This document shows positions 27,126 to 35,727 of a DNA stretch of 64,000 nucleotides, one piece after another. The stretch lies in NCBI GenBank assembly GCA_963761525.1, contig CAVXHG010000002.1, forward strand, positions 496,001 to 560,000. Direction: 5' to 3'. Source of the DNA: BOG-931 sp963761525. GTDB taxonomy: Bacteria > Pseudomonadota > Alphaproteobacteria > Rhizobiales > Xanthobacteraceae. Below the pieces are notes generated by a model that saw nothing but the letters and a program-made list of their open reading frames with translations, was not told where the DNA came from and did not search any database. Each line of letters starts with the position of its first letter. Position 1 is the stretch's first letter. A program made the position numbers and the translations under genes.

Positions 27126-27772
27126 TCTCTATTCTCCTCAAGCCGTGTTCCGGCAAAGTTGCCGCGCGCGCCGATGTAATTGGTGACCGCGGCGTCGATC
27201 GCCGCTTCTGCCCCGGCGGCATTGCGATTGATGCCGCCGTCAGCCCATTCGACGCGGCAATCGCCAACCGCGATGTCCGGTTCGGCGAGTACCACCAACC
27301 GGCCTTGAAAACTTTTTGCCCGAACGATGTCTTCGAGCTTTTCGCGCGCCTCTGCGTAAAGCGCGTCGTTGACCCGTACGGCGATGTGCGGCGCCGTCAC
27401 CAATTCGCGGAAGCACTCGCTCGCCAGCGCCGAGATTTCGGCAAACGGCTCGCGCGCCAAGAGCGCCGGCGAAAGTTTCTTGGCGACCGAGACCGCGACC
27501 TGGACAGCCTCGCATTCAAGCCGGGTTTCAATGGCCTTGAGCGTGCTGTTGGCCTCGGCGAGATTGGCGGCGATTCGCTCCATGGCGTCGGCCATGCGGC
27601 GATCGAATTCGACCTTGGCGTCGGCCTGCGCTTCCGCGTAGCCCCTGCGGTGCGCGCCGGTCTCGGCTTCGGCGAGCTTTGCCACATGCTCGGCCAGGCT
27701 CACTGGGGCCGGCTTGCGGTCGGCACCCGCCGCGAAGTCGACGTCGAACAGGAATTTTGCTGGCGCGCCCAT
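27122..27772 (-). CDS. fliH: Flagellar assembly protein FliH/FlbE-like
   Basis: 216 residues, low in sequence conservation as usual. It opens KFLFDVDFAAG and has a long charged helical middle (AEHVAKLAEAETGAHRRGYA and onwards) and a C-terminal domain with ALLAREPFAEISALASE. FliH restrains the FliI export ATPase and links it to FliN; in Caulobacter the gene in this place is called flbE. The identity rests on this plus position between fliG and fliN. The fliN start overlaps its stop, and fliG ends 3 bp upstream. Confidence 0.85.
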   Translation of the reverse strand: MGAPAKFLFDVDFAAGADRKPAPVSLAEHVAKLAEAETGAHRRGYAEAQADAKVEFDRRMADAMERIAANLAEANSTLKAIETRLECEAVQVAVSVAKKLSPALLAREPFAEISALASECFRELVTAPHIAVRVNDALYAEAREKLEDIVRAKSFQGRLVVLAEPDIAVGDCRVEWADGGINRNAAGAEAAIDAAVTNYIGARGNFAGTRLEENRE

Positions 27773-27775
27773 GGT

Positions 27776-28873
27776 CTAATAAATCAACTCTTCTTCGTCG
27801 CGACTCTTGGAGATGACGATTTCGCCCTTGGCGGCGAGATCCTTGGCAAGATTGACGAGCAATGCCTGCGCCTCGTCGACGTCGCGCAGACGTACCGGGC
27901 CCAACGCCCCCATGTCGTCCTGGAGCATTTTGGCGGCGCGGGTGGACATATTGGACAGGAAGAACTGCCGTACCGGTTCGGTCGCGCCTTTCAGTGCGAT
28001 GCCGAGCTTGTCCTTCTCGACATGGCGCATCAGCGTTTGCGCCGAGCCGGCATCGAGCTTGGTGAGGTCGTCGAACGTGAACATCAGGGTCTTGATGCGT
28101 TCGGCGCTTTCGCGGTTGTCTTCTTCGAGCGCGGTGAGGAAACGCGTTTCGGTCTGGCGATCGAAATTGTTGAAGATTTCCGCCATTACCTCGTGGGCGT
28201 CGCGGCGGCGCGTCGCCGAGAGGCTCGACATGAATTCGGTGCGCAGGGTCTGCTCGACGCGCTCCAGAACCTCTTTTTGAACCGATTCCATCCGCAGCAT
28301 GCGGTTCACGACGTCGAGCGCCAGCTCCTCCGGGAGAATCGCAAGCACGCGCGCGGCATGCTCGGGTCCGATCTTCGACAGCACGACGGCGACAGTCTGC
28401 GGATATTCGTTCTTGAGGTAGTTGGCGAGCATCTCCTCCTGCACGTTGGAGAGCTTCTCCCACATATTGCGTCCCGCGGGCCCGCGGATCTCTTCCATGA
28501 TGTTGCCGACACGTTCGGGCGGCAGGAATTGCTGCAACAGGCGCTCGGTGGCGTCGTAGTTGCCCATGACCGCGCCGGAGGCGGACATGCGCGAGACGAA
28601 CTCGATCAGGAGACTTTCAACTTGTTCGGCCTCGATCGTGCCGATTGTCGACATCACGATTGAAATCTGGCGAAGCTCGTCGTCGTCGAGCATGGTCCAG
28701 ATTTTGCCGCCGTGCTGTTCGCCGAGCGCCAGCAGGAGTACGGCTGCGCGTTCCGGGCCTTTGAGCTGGCGCTTGGCGGAGGCAGCCGCACCCGGGCGCC
28801 CCGAGAGACTCGCCAGTGCGCTGGTGATCTCGGCGGCGGTGATGCCTTCGGATTTTTCTGCGGGTGAAGCCAT
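27776..28873 (-). CDS. fliG: Flagellar motor switch protein FliG
   Basis: 365 residues with the three FliG domains: an N-terminal FliF-binding part (KGPERAAVLLLALGEQHGGK), the middle EHPQ-like region (NEYPQTVAVVLSKIGPEHAA) and the C-terminal torque domain with charged residues (FTFDDLTKLDAGS, then KGATEPVRQFFLSNMSTRAA). It sits on the MS-ring and interacts with the stators to turn the motor. The gene starts 12 bp after fliF. Confidence 0.96.
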   Translation of the reverse strand: MASPAEKSEGITAAEITSALASLSGRPGAAASAKRQLKGPERAAVLLLALGEQHGGKIWTMLDDDELRQISIVMSTIGTIEAEQVESLLIEFVSRMSASGAVMGNYDATERLLQQFLPPERVGNIMEEIRGPAGRNMWEKLSNVQEEMLANYLKNEYPQTVAVVLSKIGPEHAARVLAILPEELALDVVNRMLRMESVQKEVLERVEQTLRTEFMSSLSATRRRDAHEVMAEIFNNFDRQTETRFLTALEEDNRESAERIKTLMFTFDDLTKLDAGSAQTLMRHVEKDKLGIALKGATEPVRQFFLSNMSTRAAKMLQDDMGALGPVRLRDVDEAQALLVNLAKDLAAKGEIVISKSRDEEELIY

Positions 28874-28885
28874 GCTGTCGGCCGA

Positions 28886-30568
28886 TCAGGCTGCCGCGCT
28901 TTCGTGCAGCCACTGACGAATAATGGAAACGGTTTCCTCTGGGTTCTTGTCGGCAATCTCACCGACCTTTTGCACGGACTGAGCGTGCACCTGGCCCTTC
29001 ACTTGCGCGAGGTCGATCATTTTGGACGCCTTGCTGGCTTCGATTGACGCGAGAGAAGTGCTCGCGGGGATTGCAGCCAGTCCGGCGGCGTTCGCGCCAG
29101 CTAAGCCGTCGCCGGAGTCGCCATCGCCGCCAGCCGGCGCGCCGCCTCTCGGCAGTGCCGGCACGGCACGATCGTCAGGAGCGAGAACGCGACGCACCAG
29201 AGGCCGCACCACCATCAGCAGGACCACGAGGCCGAGCAGCCCCATGACGGCCATGTCGATAGCGCGCATGATGTCGTCTTTGGTGAACTGGAACGCCGAG
29301 AGCCAGCCGGTCGGCTCGGTGATCGGCACCGCCGGCGTCTCGGCGAAGCGCAGATTGACGACTTGTACCTGATCGCCGCGTTTTTGGTCGAAACCGATCG
29401 ACGAGCGGACCAACGCGGCGATCTGATCGATCTCCTCCTTGCTGCGTGGCTGATAGGTGACTTCGCCTTTGTCGTTCTTGACGTAGTTGCCGTCGACCAG
29501 CACGGCGACCGAGACGCGGTTGAGCCGGCCGCCTTCGATCACTTCGGTTTTGGTGGTTTTGGAAATCTCGTAATTGACGACTTCTTCGGTCTTCCGGCTC
29601 TCGTCGCCATGCCCGCCCGCCGCACTGTTCGGCCGCTGGCCGCCGCCGGGGATTTCATTGCCGACGGTGACCTGGTTGTTCTGGCCGTCGTTCGTTGCGG
29701 CCGTTTCCTCGCGCGTCTGGCTGGAGCGCACGACCTTGCTGTCCGGATCGAATTTGTCTGAGGTCTGGGTCACGCGATTGAAGTCGAAATCGGCGGCGAC
29801 CTGGACGCGCGAGTGGCCGGGTCCGACCACCGAAGACACGATGCCCTCGACCTGGTTGCGCAACCGCTTTTCGTATGCCGCCTGCCGTTCGTCGGAGGTA
29901 ACATCACCGCCGTTGGGATCGTCGGCGGCGCCGTCGGCGAGAAGCTGTCCTTGCTCATCGACGATGGAGACGCGCTCCGGCCGCAGGCCGTTGACGGCGG
30001 TCGCGACCAGATGGCGGATGGCGCGAACCTGCTGTGGCTCTAGCGTGCCGCGCACCCTCAGGACGATCGATGCCGTGGCGTCGAGCTTGTCACGCGAGAA
30101 CAGCGGCCGCTCCGGTATCACCAGATGCACGCGGGCATCCTGCACCCGGTCGATCGAGCGGATGGTGCGCGCCAGCTCTCCCTCGAGCGCCCGCACGCTA
30201 TTGATATTCTGGACGAAACTCGTGGTGCCGAGGGCGTCGGATTTGTCGAAAATCTCGTAGCCGACGCCGCCGCCCTTGGGCAGGCCGCCTTCGGCAAGGC
30301 CCATGCGCAATTTGGCGACCCGATCTTGCGCCACCATGATGACGTTGCCGTCGTTGCGCAGTTCGTAGGGCACGCCCTGGCGATCGAGCTCTTTCACGAT
30401 CGCCGCGGAATCGTCGAACGTCAGGTCGGTGAACAGCGGCGACATCTGCGGCGTCGTCACGCGCAGGATCAGGAAAACGAAGAAGCCGACCAGGGCGAGA
30501 GTGACCGCGCACATCGCTGCTAGTCGTGGCGCGCCGATTGTTTTGACGAACTCGACCAGACCCTGCAC
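28886..30568 (-). CDS. fliF: Flagellar M-ring protein FliF
   Basis: 560 residues. A first membrane helix near residues 16-36 (MCAVTLALVGFFVFLIL), a large periplasmic ring-building region with ARTIRSIDRVQDARVHLVIPE-like segments, a second helix near 435-455 (MAVMGLLGLVVLLMVV), and a cytosolic tail that binds FliG (EETVSIIRQWLHE). FliF builds the MS-ring in the inner membrane. The start is GTG 30568 with CGGAGGGG upstream. It is the first gene of the fliF-fliG-fliH-fliN-flbD operon, with a CtrA-like box 66 bp upstream. Confidence 0.95.
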   Translation of the reverse strand: MQGLVEFVKTIGAPRLAAMCAVTLALVGFFVFLILRVTTPQMSPLFTDLTFDDSAAIVKELDRQGVPYELRNDGNVIMVAQDRVAKLRMGLAEGGLPKGGGVGYEIFDKSDALGTTSFVQNINSVRALEGELARTIRSIDRVQDARVHLVIPERPLFSRDKLDATASIVLRVRGTLEPQQVRAIRHLVATAVNGLRPERVSIVDEQGQLLADGAADDPNGGDVTSDERQAAYEKRLRNQVEGIVSSVVGPGHSRVQVAADFDFNRVTQTSDKFDPDSKVVRSSQTREETAATNDGQNNQVTVGNEIPGGGQRPNSAAGGHGDESRKTEEVVNYEISKTTKTEVIEGGRLNRVSVAVLVDGNYVKNDKGEVTYQPRSKEEIDQIAALVRSSIGFDQKRGDQVQVVNLRFAETPAVPITEPTGWLSAFQFTKDDIMRAIDMAVMGLLGLVVLLMVVRPLVRRVLAPDDRAVPALPRGGAPAGGDGDSGDGLAGANAAGLAAIPASTSLASIEASKASKMIDLAQVKGQVHAQSVQKVGEIADKNPEETVSIIRQWLHESAAA

Positions 30569-30633
30569 CAGGCTGCCCCTCCGCTACACGACGCGTTGCG
30601 CCGTGCACCCGGCAAGATTTGCCCGGTGGATGG

Positions 30634-30648
30634 TTAGCGCCGAGTTAA
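30634..30648 (-). promoter_or_regulatory. CtrA-like box upstream of the fliF operon
   Basis: On the minus strand it reads TTAA, seven bases, CTAA. The CtrA consensus is TTAA-N7-TTAA, so this is seven of eight bases at the right spacing. It is 66 bp before the fliF start, where CtrA binds in Caulobacter. Confidence 0.6.
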
Positions 30649-30723
30649 TATGCGAGGAAAAACCCTTATGCCGTGTTCAGTTGACGCCAGGGTGTGGCCG
30701 CGGCGCATCGCCGTGTGGCGGAC

Positions 30724-30762
30724 AGCAAAAAGCGAACCGCCGGCCAAAGCGGCCGGCGGTTT
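30724..30762 (-). terminator. Rho-independent terminator downstream of sciP
   Basis: An 11-bp perfect stem (AACCGCCGGCC / GGCCGGCGGTT) with a 5-nt loop. Read on the minus strand it is followed by CGCTTTTTGC, 28 bp after the sciP stop. Confidence 0.8.
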
Positions 30763-30789
30763 GCGAATGGGCTGGAGCGCCAGAGTCCG

Positions 30790-31065
30790 CTATTGACGGT
30801 ACTGCTGGATACGCGTCGTGCGCAGGCCGGCGAGGCCGTGCTGGTCGATGGAATATTGCCAGGCGAGGAATTCCTCGACGGTCAGCGTATAACGGCTGCA
30901 CGCCTCTTCAAGCGACAGTAGCCCGCCGCGCACGGCAGCGACCACTTCGGCCTTGCGACGAATGACCCAGCGCTTGGTCCCCGGCGCGGGCAAATCCGCG
31001 ATCGTAAGGGGAGAACCGTCGGGCCCGATGACATACTTCACCCTCGGGCGATGAGGTTCATTCAT
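30790..31065 (-). CDS. sciP: CtrA inhibitor SciP (DUF1153 domain)
   Basis: 91 residues, the usual length. It begins MNEPHRPRVKYVIGPDGSPL, then LPAPGTKRWVIRRKAEVVAA and a helix-turn-helix with GLLSLEEACSRYTLTVEEFL. DUF1153 proteins are SciP, which binds DNA and CtrA and blocks CtrA-driven transcription in G1 cells; it also tunes flagellar genes. ATG 31065 is chosen over the longer frame because the family starts here. A CtrA-like box lies 55 bp upstream, consistent with the known CtrA-to-SciP feedback, and a terminator follows. Confidence 0.92.
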   Translation of the reverse strand: MNEPHRPRVKYVIGPDGSPLTIADLPAPGTKRWVIRRKAEVVAAVRGGLLSLEEACSRYTLTVEEFLAWQYSIDQHGLAGLRTTRIQQYRQ

Positions 31066-31119
31066 ATTAACTCTCACAAACTCGAGCACGCTACAGAGTG
31101 AGAGAGTACCCATGGCCGC

Positions 31120-31134
31120 TTAAAATTTACCTAA
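31120..31134 (-). promoter_or_regulatory. CtrA-like box upstream of sciP
   Basis: Minus-strand reading TTAG-N7-TTAA (plus strand TTAAAATTTACCTAA) against the consensus TTAA-N7-TTAA. It is 55 bp before the sciP start and downstream of flgD. Confidence 0.6.
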
Positions 31135-31215
31135 GCCCAGCGCATAATTGCTGGCCATTGCCCGCTATCGGCGCTTTGGCGGTCATCGGCGCGGCCACAA
31201 AAATGCTCCGCGGCC

Positions 31216-31968
31216 TCATAGCAGCTGGGTGAGAGCGGCGATGTTGGAATTGAGAGTGCCTAAACTGCTGCTGAGGCTGCCCAGGCTGCTGCTACTGCTG
31301 GTGATCGACTGTATCGCGCTGATCGGATAGCTCTGGCCGCCTACCGTGATCTGTGGCGGGTTCGAGCTGACATTGACCGCGCTCACCGTGCCGGAGGTCT
31401 GGGAAGAGACCGTGACCGCCGAGCCTGTGGCGCTCGTTGCCGAGATCGCCAGGTTGTAGGTGCCATCGGGCCAGGTGACTCCGTTCGTGCCAACACCGTT
31501 CCAGCTATAGGTGTTATTCCCGGAGCTGAGCGATGTCGTTCCAGTGAAAGCGACGGCACCGGCCGAATTGGTGATGGTCACCGTGCCCGTCGCCGGCGAC
31601 GGAGAGTTCAGAGCCCAACTCGCCGACTGCCCGGAGGCATTCGCCAGCGTCCCGGTGGTGCTGCTGACCGTGACTGTCGAGCCGATGAGCTGCATCGCCT
31701 GGGTCGCTTCCGAGGTCTGTTGCAGCGAGATCAGGGTTTGCAGGTTGGTGTTTTCGTCGATCTGCTGCTCGACCGAAGAGAACTCGACCAACTGGTCGGT
31801 GAACTGACTGGTATCCATCGGATCAAGCGGATCCTGGTTCTGCAATTGTGTAGTCAGCAACTGCAGGAACGTATCGAAGTTGCCGGCGATTTGTTGCGTG
31901 CTGGCGGCTGTGGCCGCCGACGCCGTGCTGGATGTGCTGGTGGTCGACGTTGGCGTTACTGTTGTCAT
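31216..31968 (-). CDS. flgD: Flagellar hook assembly (hook cap) protein FlgD
   Basis: 250 residues. The FlgD N-terminal motif is clear: NFDTFLQLLTTQLQNQDPLD followed by PMDTSQFTDQLVEFSSVEQQ. The rest is a Ser/Thr/Gly-rich hook-cap region with a FLG-like Ig fold (WNGVGTNGVTWPDGTYNLAI). FlgD caps the growing hook outside the cell. It starts 21 bp after fliK on the same strand, so the two share the fliK promoter. The high Ser/Thr content is normal for exported axial proteins. Confidence 0.93.
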   Translation of the reverse strand: MTTVTPTSTTSTSSTASAATAASTQQIAGNFDTFLQLLTTQLQNQDPLDPMDTSQFTDQLVEFSSVEQQIDENTNLQTLISLQQTSEATQAMQLIGSTVTVSSTTGTLANASGQSASWALNSPSPATGTVTITNSAGAVAFTGTTSLSSGNNTYSWNGVGTNGVTWPDGTYNLAISATSATGSAVTVSSQTSGTVSAVNVSSNPPQITVGGQSYPISAIQSITSSSSSLGSLSSSLGTLNSNIAALTQLL

Positions 31969-31989
31969 GGCGGTTCCTCAAAATTCCGG

Positions 31990-33567
31990 TCACACGCGGA
32001 TGTCGAGTCCACTGCGGAGATTCAGGCGGGTGTAGGCTTGTGTGGATTGCACTGCCGGCAGATCGGCGTCGGGAACCACGAGTTGCGCCGTGGTCTGCTG
32101 TTGCGCGTTGCCGCCGTTGTTGTTCTGGCCGGCGAAGGATTGATCGCGCAGCGAGAATTGCAGGCCGTTATCGGCGGTCTGCAATCCTGACTGATCGAGA
32201 GCTTGCTGGATCTGCGGCTGCTGGCTTTGCAGCAATTGCAGCGTGTCGGGGCGATCGGCGGTGATGTGCGACGTAATCTGGCCGTTACTGTCGACATTGA
32301 GCTGAACGTCGATCCGGCCAAGCTCCGGCGGATCGAGGCGGATGTCGAATTGGTGGGAGCCGGCCTGGGCGTGGCTCGCGATCGCGACCGCGAGGCCCGC
32401 AATCGGGACTGTCCCGGCCGTGCTCGCCGTAGCCTGGGCCGCCGCCGTGGTGGCGGATGCCTGCGCCGCTCCATTGGCGGCAGAGAGACCGAAGCTTGGC
32501 AGCCCAATGCCGTCCGCCTTTGCGCCGGTTGAAGCGCTTTGTGCATTTGCAGTGCCGTCGGCGGTCGTGGCGGCAGTGATGTCGGCGTGCGCAGCCGGCG
32601 GCGTGTTCGTTGTTGCGGAAAGGCCGGTTGGAAGGACTGCCGTTGTGCCATCGCCGGCTTGTGACGGCGCTTGCGCAGCGTCGTTTGAGTCTGCGGACTG
32701 TGTGCTTGCCGCTTCTTTGCTTGCGGCAGTCTGCTTGGCTGGCGTGCTGTCGGTCGTGCGGCAGTTGCCGGCAGTCTTGCCAGCAGCCGGCGCGGCTTTG
32801 GCCGGTGCGTCGTCGTCCGAAGCCTGCGCCGCGGTGCCGGTATTTGCAGCCGATGCGAGAAGGAGTTTGGCGCGAGCCTTGGTCGCATCGCCGATCGTCG
32901 TGTCCGGCGATGACCGGCCTGATGCCGGCGGGGAATTGTTCTGAGTGGCGACGGTGATCGCGGCTGCAATCGGCTGTGCGCTCACAGCCGCCGCGGTGAC
33001 TGCGTCTTGCGCTGAAACGACGGCATCGGTTGATGCCGTGTCGCTACTGTCGTCGTCCGTATCCGCCGCCGCCTTCGTTGTCTGCGGCTGTTGCGCGGAA
33101 TCCGTTGTGGATTGGGCCTGTTGCTCTGCCGACGCGACTTGCTCCGCCGGCGCATTGGCGGCGTCAGCCGTAAGCTTAGCCTTGGCGAGTGCAGCCTTTG
33201 CTGTCTGGGCGGGATCGGTGGAGATCGGATTCGTTGCCGGATTGACCGTTGCCTGGTCGCCGGACGCGTTCGCGGCTGTCATGGCCTGACCGGCCACCAG
33301 CTCATTCCGCCTGGTGGTGGCGGCTGCGGCATTGGTTTTAGCTTTTGAAGCGGCGGCGGTTGCAGCCGCGGAGATGTCCGCATTTCCGGTATTGGAGGTT
33401 CCGGCCGAGCTGGTCGGCTGGGAGGCTGCCGGTGCGGCTGCCGCATCGAGCATGGAGCTGAACGGATCGGTGCCGCTGTCTGCGGGCTGCGTCGATCCAG
33501 CGGCCTGCTGCTGTTGTAACGGCGGGACCGTGGTCGTGGCCTGGATTTGTGACGCGATACTCGGCAC
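31990..33567 (-). CDS. fliK: Flagellar hook-length control protein FliK
   Basis: 525 residues. The first ~400 are low-complexity (Ala, Thr, Gln, Ser), as expected for the molecular ruler. The C-terminal FliK/Flg_hook domain is well kept: LDPPELGRIDVQLNVDSNG, then HITADRPDTLQLLQSQQPQI and GLQFSLRDQ. Start GTG 33567 is chosen because AAGGGA lies 8 bp upstream and a sigma-54 type promoter lies 40-55 bp upstream. A longer frame to 33801 runs through tandem repeats and the promoter and is rejected. flgD follows. Confidence 0.88.
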   Translation of the reverse strand: MPSIASQIQATTTVPPLQQQQAAGSTQPADSGTDPFSSMLDAAAAPAASQPTSSAGTSNTGNADISAAATAAASKAKTNAAAATTRRNELVAGQAMTAANASGDQATVNPATNPISTDPAQTAKAALAKAKLTADAANAPAEQVASAEQQAQSTTDSAQQPQTTKAAADTDDDSSDTASTDAVVSAQDAVTAAAVSAQPIAAAITVATQNNSPPASGRSSPDTTIGDATKARAKLLLASAANTGTAAQASDDDAPAKAAPAAGKTAGNCRTTDSTPAKQTAASKEAASTQSADSNDAAQAPSQAGDGTTAVLPTGLSATTNTPPAAHADITAATTADGTANAQSASTGAKADGIGLPSFGLSAANGAAQASATTAAAQATASTAGTVPIAGLAVAIASHAQAGSHQFDIRLDPPELGRIDVQLNVDSNGQITSHITADRPDTLQLLQSQQPQIQQALDQSGLQTADNGLQFSLRDQSFAGQNNNGGNAQQQTTAQLVVPDADLPAVQSTQAYTRLNLRSGLDIRV

Positions 33568-33606
33568 TGCAATTTCCCTTGACCCGGTCCGGCTCGGATA
33601 CCTGCT

Positions 33607-33622
33607 TGCAACCCATGGGCCA
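33607..33622 (-). promoter_or_regulatory. Sigma-54 type (-24/-12) promoter of fliK-flgD
   Basis: The minus strand reads TGGCCCATGGGTTGCA. The invariant GG and GC are exactly 10 bp apart, and the -12 TTGCA matches the consensus (TGGCAC-N5-TTGCA). Predicted transcription start is near 33596, giving a leader of about 30 nt to GTG 33567. Confidence 0.7.
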
Positions 33623-33723
33623 TCCAATAATTCAAGTAAAAACAAAGGCTTGGCGGATCGGTTCGGAGGCTGGGGCGGCAGTCCTTGCGCTCGCCCGGCA
33701 AATTTTGCCGGCGTAGTTCCGAT

Positions 33724-33802
33724 GGCCTGAGCCATGAGCCTGGAGCCATGGGTCTGAGCCATGGGTTTGAGCCATGGGTTTGAGCCATAGGCCTGAACCA
33801 TG
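33724..33802. repeat. Six tandem copies of a 13-bp unit, GG(T/C)(C/T)TGAGCCATG
   Basis: Units run 33724-33736, 33737-33750 (one base longer), then four of 13 bp to 33802. Each ends CCATG or CCATA. They lie between divergent fliK and mnmA, about 130-205 bp upstream of the predicted fliK transcription start. Confidence 0.9.
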
Positions 33803-33862
33803 GCGGAGAGAGAGGGCGGCGCTTATAGTAATGTGCGTAAAACGGAACTTAGCCGCGCTGCC

Positions 33863-35050
33863 ATGCTGAACGATCTGGAGATCGAGGGTCGCCCTGCCGA
33901 CACCCGCGTCGTTGTTGCGATGTCGGGCGGTGTCGATTCGTCGGTAACCGCGGCGCTATTGGCCGATGCCGGTTATGACGTCGTCGGCATAACGCTGCAG
34001 CTCTACGACCACGGCGCAGCGACCCACCGCAAAGGCGCCTGTTGTGCCGGCCGCGACATCCATGATGCTCGCGCTGTCGCGGAGCGCATCGGCATTCCGC
34101 ATTACGTGCTCGACTACGAAAGCCGCTTCAAGGAAGCCGTGATCGACCGCTTTGCCGCGAGTTACGTCGCCGGCGAGACACCGGTGCCGTGCGTCGAGTG
34201 CAATCAGTCGATCAAATTCCGCGATCTGCTCGATACCGCACGCGAGCTTGGCGCCAGGGCTCTGGCGACGGGACATTACGTGGCTTCGCGGGCGTTGCCG
34301 GATGGCGGACGTGCGCTGTACTGCGCTCGTGAAGCTGAACGCGACCAAAGCTATTTCCTGTTCGGCACGACAGGCGAGCAACTTGACCTGCTGCGTTTCC
34401 CGCTTGGCGATCGGACCAAGGCGGAAACGCGTGAGCTGGCGCGCCGCTTCGGGCTTTCGGTCGCTGACAAGCACGACAGCCAGGACATCTGCTTCGTGCC
34501 GAGCGGGCATTATGCGGAAGTGATCGAGCGGCTGCGGCCGGGTGCTGCCGGCCCCGGCGATATTGTCGATCTTGAGGGGACCGTGCTCGGCCAGCACGAC
34601 GGCATTATTCATTTCACTGTTGGTCAGCGCCGCGGGCTCGGTGTTGCCGCCGGTTCGCCGCTCTATGTCGTGCGGCTTGACGCCACCTCGCGCCGTGTCG
34701 TCGTCGGTCCGCGCGACGCATTGCGCACCAGCCGCATCCGCTTGCGCGATGTGAACTGGATCGGCGACGGGACGGTCGAGCAGGCAGTTGAAAAAAATGC
34801 AGAAGTGTTTGTCAAAGTCCGCTCGACGCGTGCGCCGCAGCCGGCGTGGTTGCGGGCCGGCGCCGGCGGCATCGAAGTTGAACTGATCGGCAGCGAAGAC
34901 GGCGTGTCGCCCGGTCAGGCTTGCGTCTTCTACGAGGCGGCCAGCGGCCAACCGCGCGTTCTCGGCGGCGGCATGATCGCCAGCACGGTTGCCAAGACAG
35001 CCACCATGGCCCAAAGCGCGCAAGCTCCCGCGATGGCCGTCGCGCGCTGA
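33863..35050 (+). CDS. mnmA: tRNA-specific 2-thiouridylase MnmA
   Basis: 395 residues. The PP-loop SGGVDSS is at 21-27. The first catalytic cysteine lies in PCVECNQSIKF (C113) and the second in DSQDICFVPSG. It also has the TGHYVASR block and the C-terminal FTVGQRRGLGV and GSEDGVSPGQACVFY segments. The enzyme puts sulfur on U34 of tRNA-Lys, -Glu and -Gln in the cytosol. ATG 33863 is chosen because homologues begin near here; the longer frame from 33800 would start in the tandem repeats. The pmtA-like gene follows after 7 bp. Confidence 0.95.
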   Translation: MLNDLEIEGRPADTRVVVAMSGGVDSSVTAALLADAGYDVVGITLQLYDHGAATHRKGACCAGRDIHDARAVAERIGIPHYVLDYESRFKEAVIDRFAASYVAGETPVPCVECNQSIKFRDLLDTARELGARALATGHYVASRALPDGGRALYCAREAERDQSYFLFGTTGEQLDLLRFPLGDRTKAETRELARRFGLSVADKHDSQDICFVPSGHYAEVIERLRPGAAGPGDIVDLEGTVLGQHDGIIHFTVGQRRGLGVAAGSPLYVVRLDATSRRVVVGPRDALRTSRIRLRDVNWIGDGTVEQAVEKNAEVFVKVRSTRAPQPAWLRAGAGGIEVELIGSEDGVSPGQACVFYEAASGQPRVLGGGMIASTVAKTATMAQSAQAPAMAVAR

Positions 35051-35057
35051 AACCGTA

Positions 35058-35726
35058 ATGGCCGAATTCGACAACGATACAGTCGCCAAGGCTTATGCGC
35101 GCTGGGCGCCGATCTACGATCTGGTGTTCGGGCAGGTGTTCGATCGCGGCCGCAAGGCTTCGATTGCGGCCGCCGAGCGCATCGGCGGCCGGATCCTCGA
35201 AGTCGGCGTCGGCACCGGGCTATCGCTGCCGGAATATGCCTGGAGCAATCGCCTCACCGGTGTCGATCTCTCCGCGCCGATGCTGCGCAAGGCGAAGGAC
35301 CGTGTCGCCGAGCATCGGCTGACCAATGTCGATGGCCTCGCCGTGATGGATGCGCAGAACCTGGGTTTTGCGGACGGCGCGTTCGACGTGGTGGTCGCGC
35401 AATACGTCATCACCGCGGTCCCGGACCCGGAGGCGACGCTCGATGAATTCGTGCGCGTGCTGCGGCCGGGCGGCGAGATCATCCTGGTGAATCATCTTGG
35501 CGCCGAAACCGGTCCGCGCGCCACGCTGGAAGGCTGGTTCGCGCCGGTCGCCCGTCGGCTGGGCTGGCGACCCGAGTTCCCCTGGGACCGGCTGGCGCAA
35601 TGGGCTGCCGGGCACGGCGGCGTGCGCGTCATCGAGCGCCGCCCGATGCCGCCGCTCGGTCACTTCTCGCTGATCCGGTTTGGCCGGATTGACGACGAAT
35701 TGGCTCCGCCGGCTGCGGCGCACTAG
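35058..35726 (+). CDS. pmtA: SAM-dependent methyltransferase, PmtA-like (phosphatidylethanolamine N-methyltransferase)
   Basis: 222 residues of a class I methyltransferase: motif I LEVGVGTGLSLPEY, motif II GVDLSAPMLRKAKDRV, and FDVVVAQYVITAVPDPE. The opening AKAYARWAPIYDLVFGQVFD and the ending PPLGHFSLIRF fit the alphaproteobacterial PmtA group, which methylates phosphatidylethanolamine three times to phosphatidylcholine at the inner face of the membrane. The symbol rests on this resemblance and could be wrong. It is close behind mnmA and followed by a palindromic repeat. Confidence 0.78.
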   Translation: MAEFDNDTVAKAYARWAPIYDLVFGQVFDRGRKASIAAAERIGGRILEVGVGTGLSLPEYAWSNRLTGVDLSAPMLRKAKDRVAEHRLTNVDGLAVMDAQNLGFADGAFDVVVAQYVITAVPDPEATLDEFVRVLRPGGEIILVNHLGAETGPRATLEGWFAPVARRLGWRPEFPWDRLAQWAAGHGGVRVIERRPMPPLGHFSLIRFGRIDDELAPPAAAH

Positions 35727-35727
35727 C

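Noticed and set aside
27041..28663. A 540-codon open frame on the plus strand across fliN, fliH and fliG
   Set aside because: It is antisense to three well-conserved flagellar genes, has no protein family features, and is a by-product of high GC codon use.
32022..32969. A 315-codon minus-strand frame overlapping fliK
   Set aside because: It is another frame of the low-complexity fliK region and encodes a biased Arg/Pro-rich sequence with no family match.
33568..33801. N-terminal extension of FliK to ATG 33801
   Set aside because: It would run through the sigma-54 promoter and the 13-bp tandem repeats and is not like any FliK N-terminus.
33724..33802. CRISPR array
   Set aside because: Six short units are adjacent, with no spacers and no cas genes anywhere in the window.
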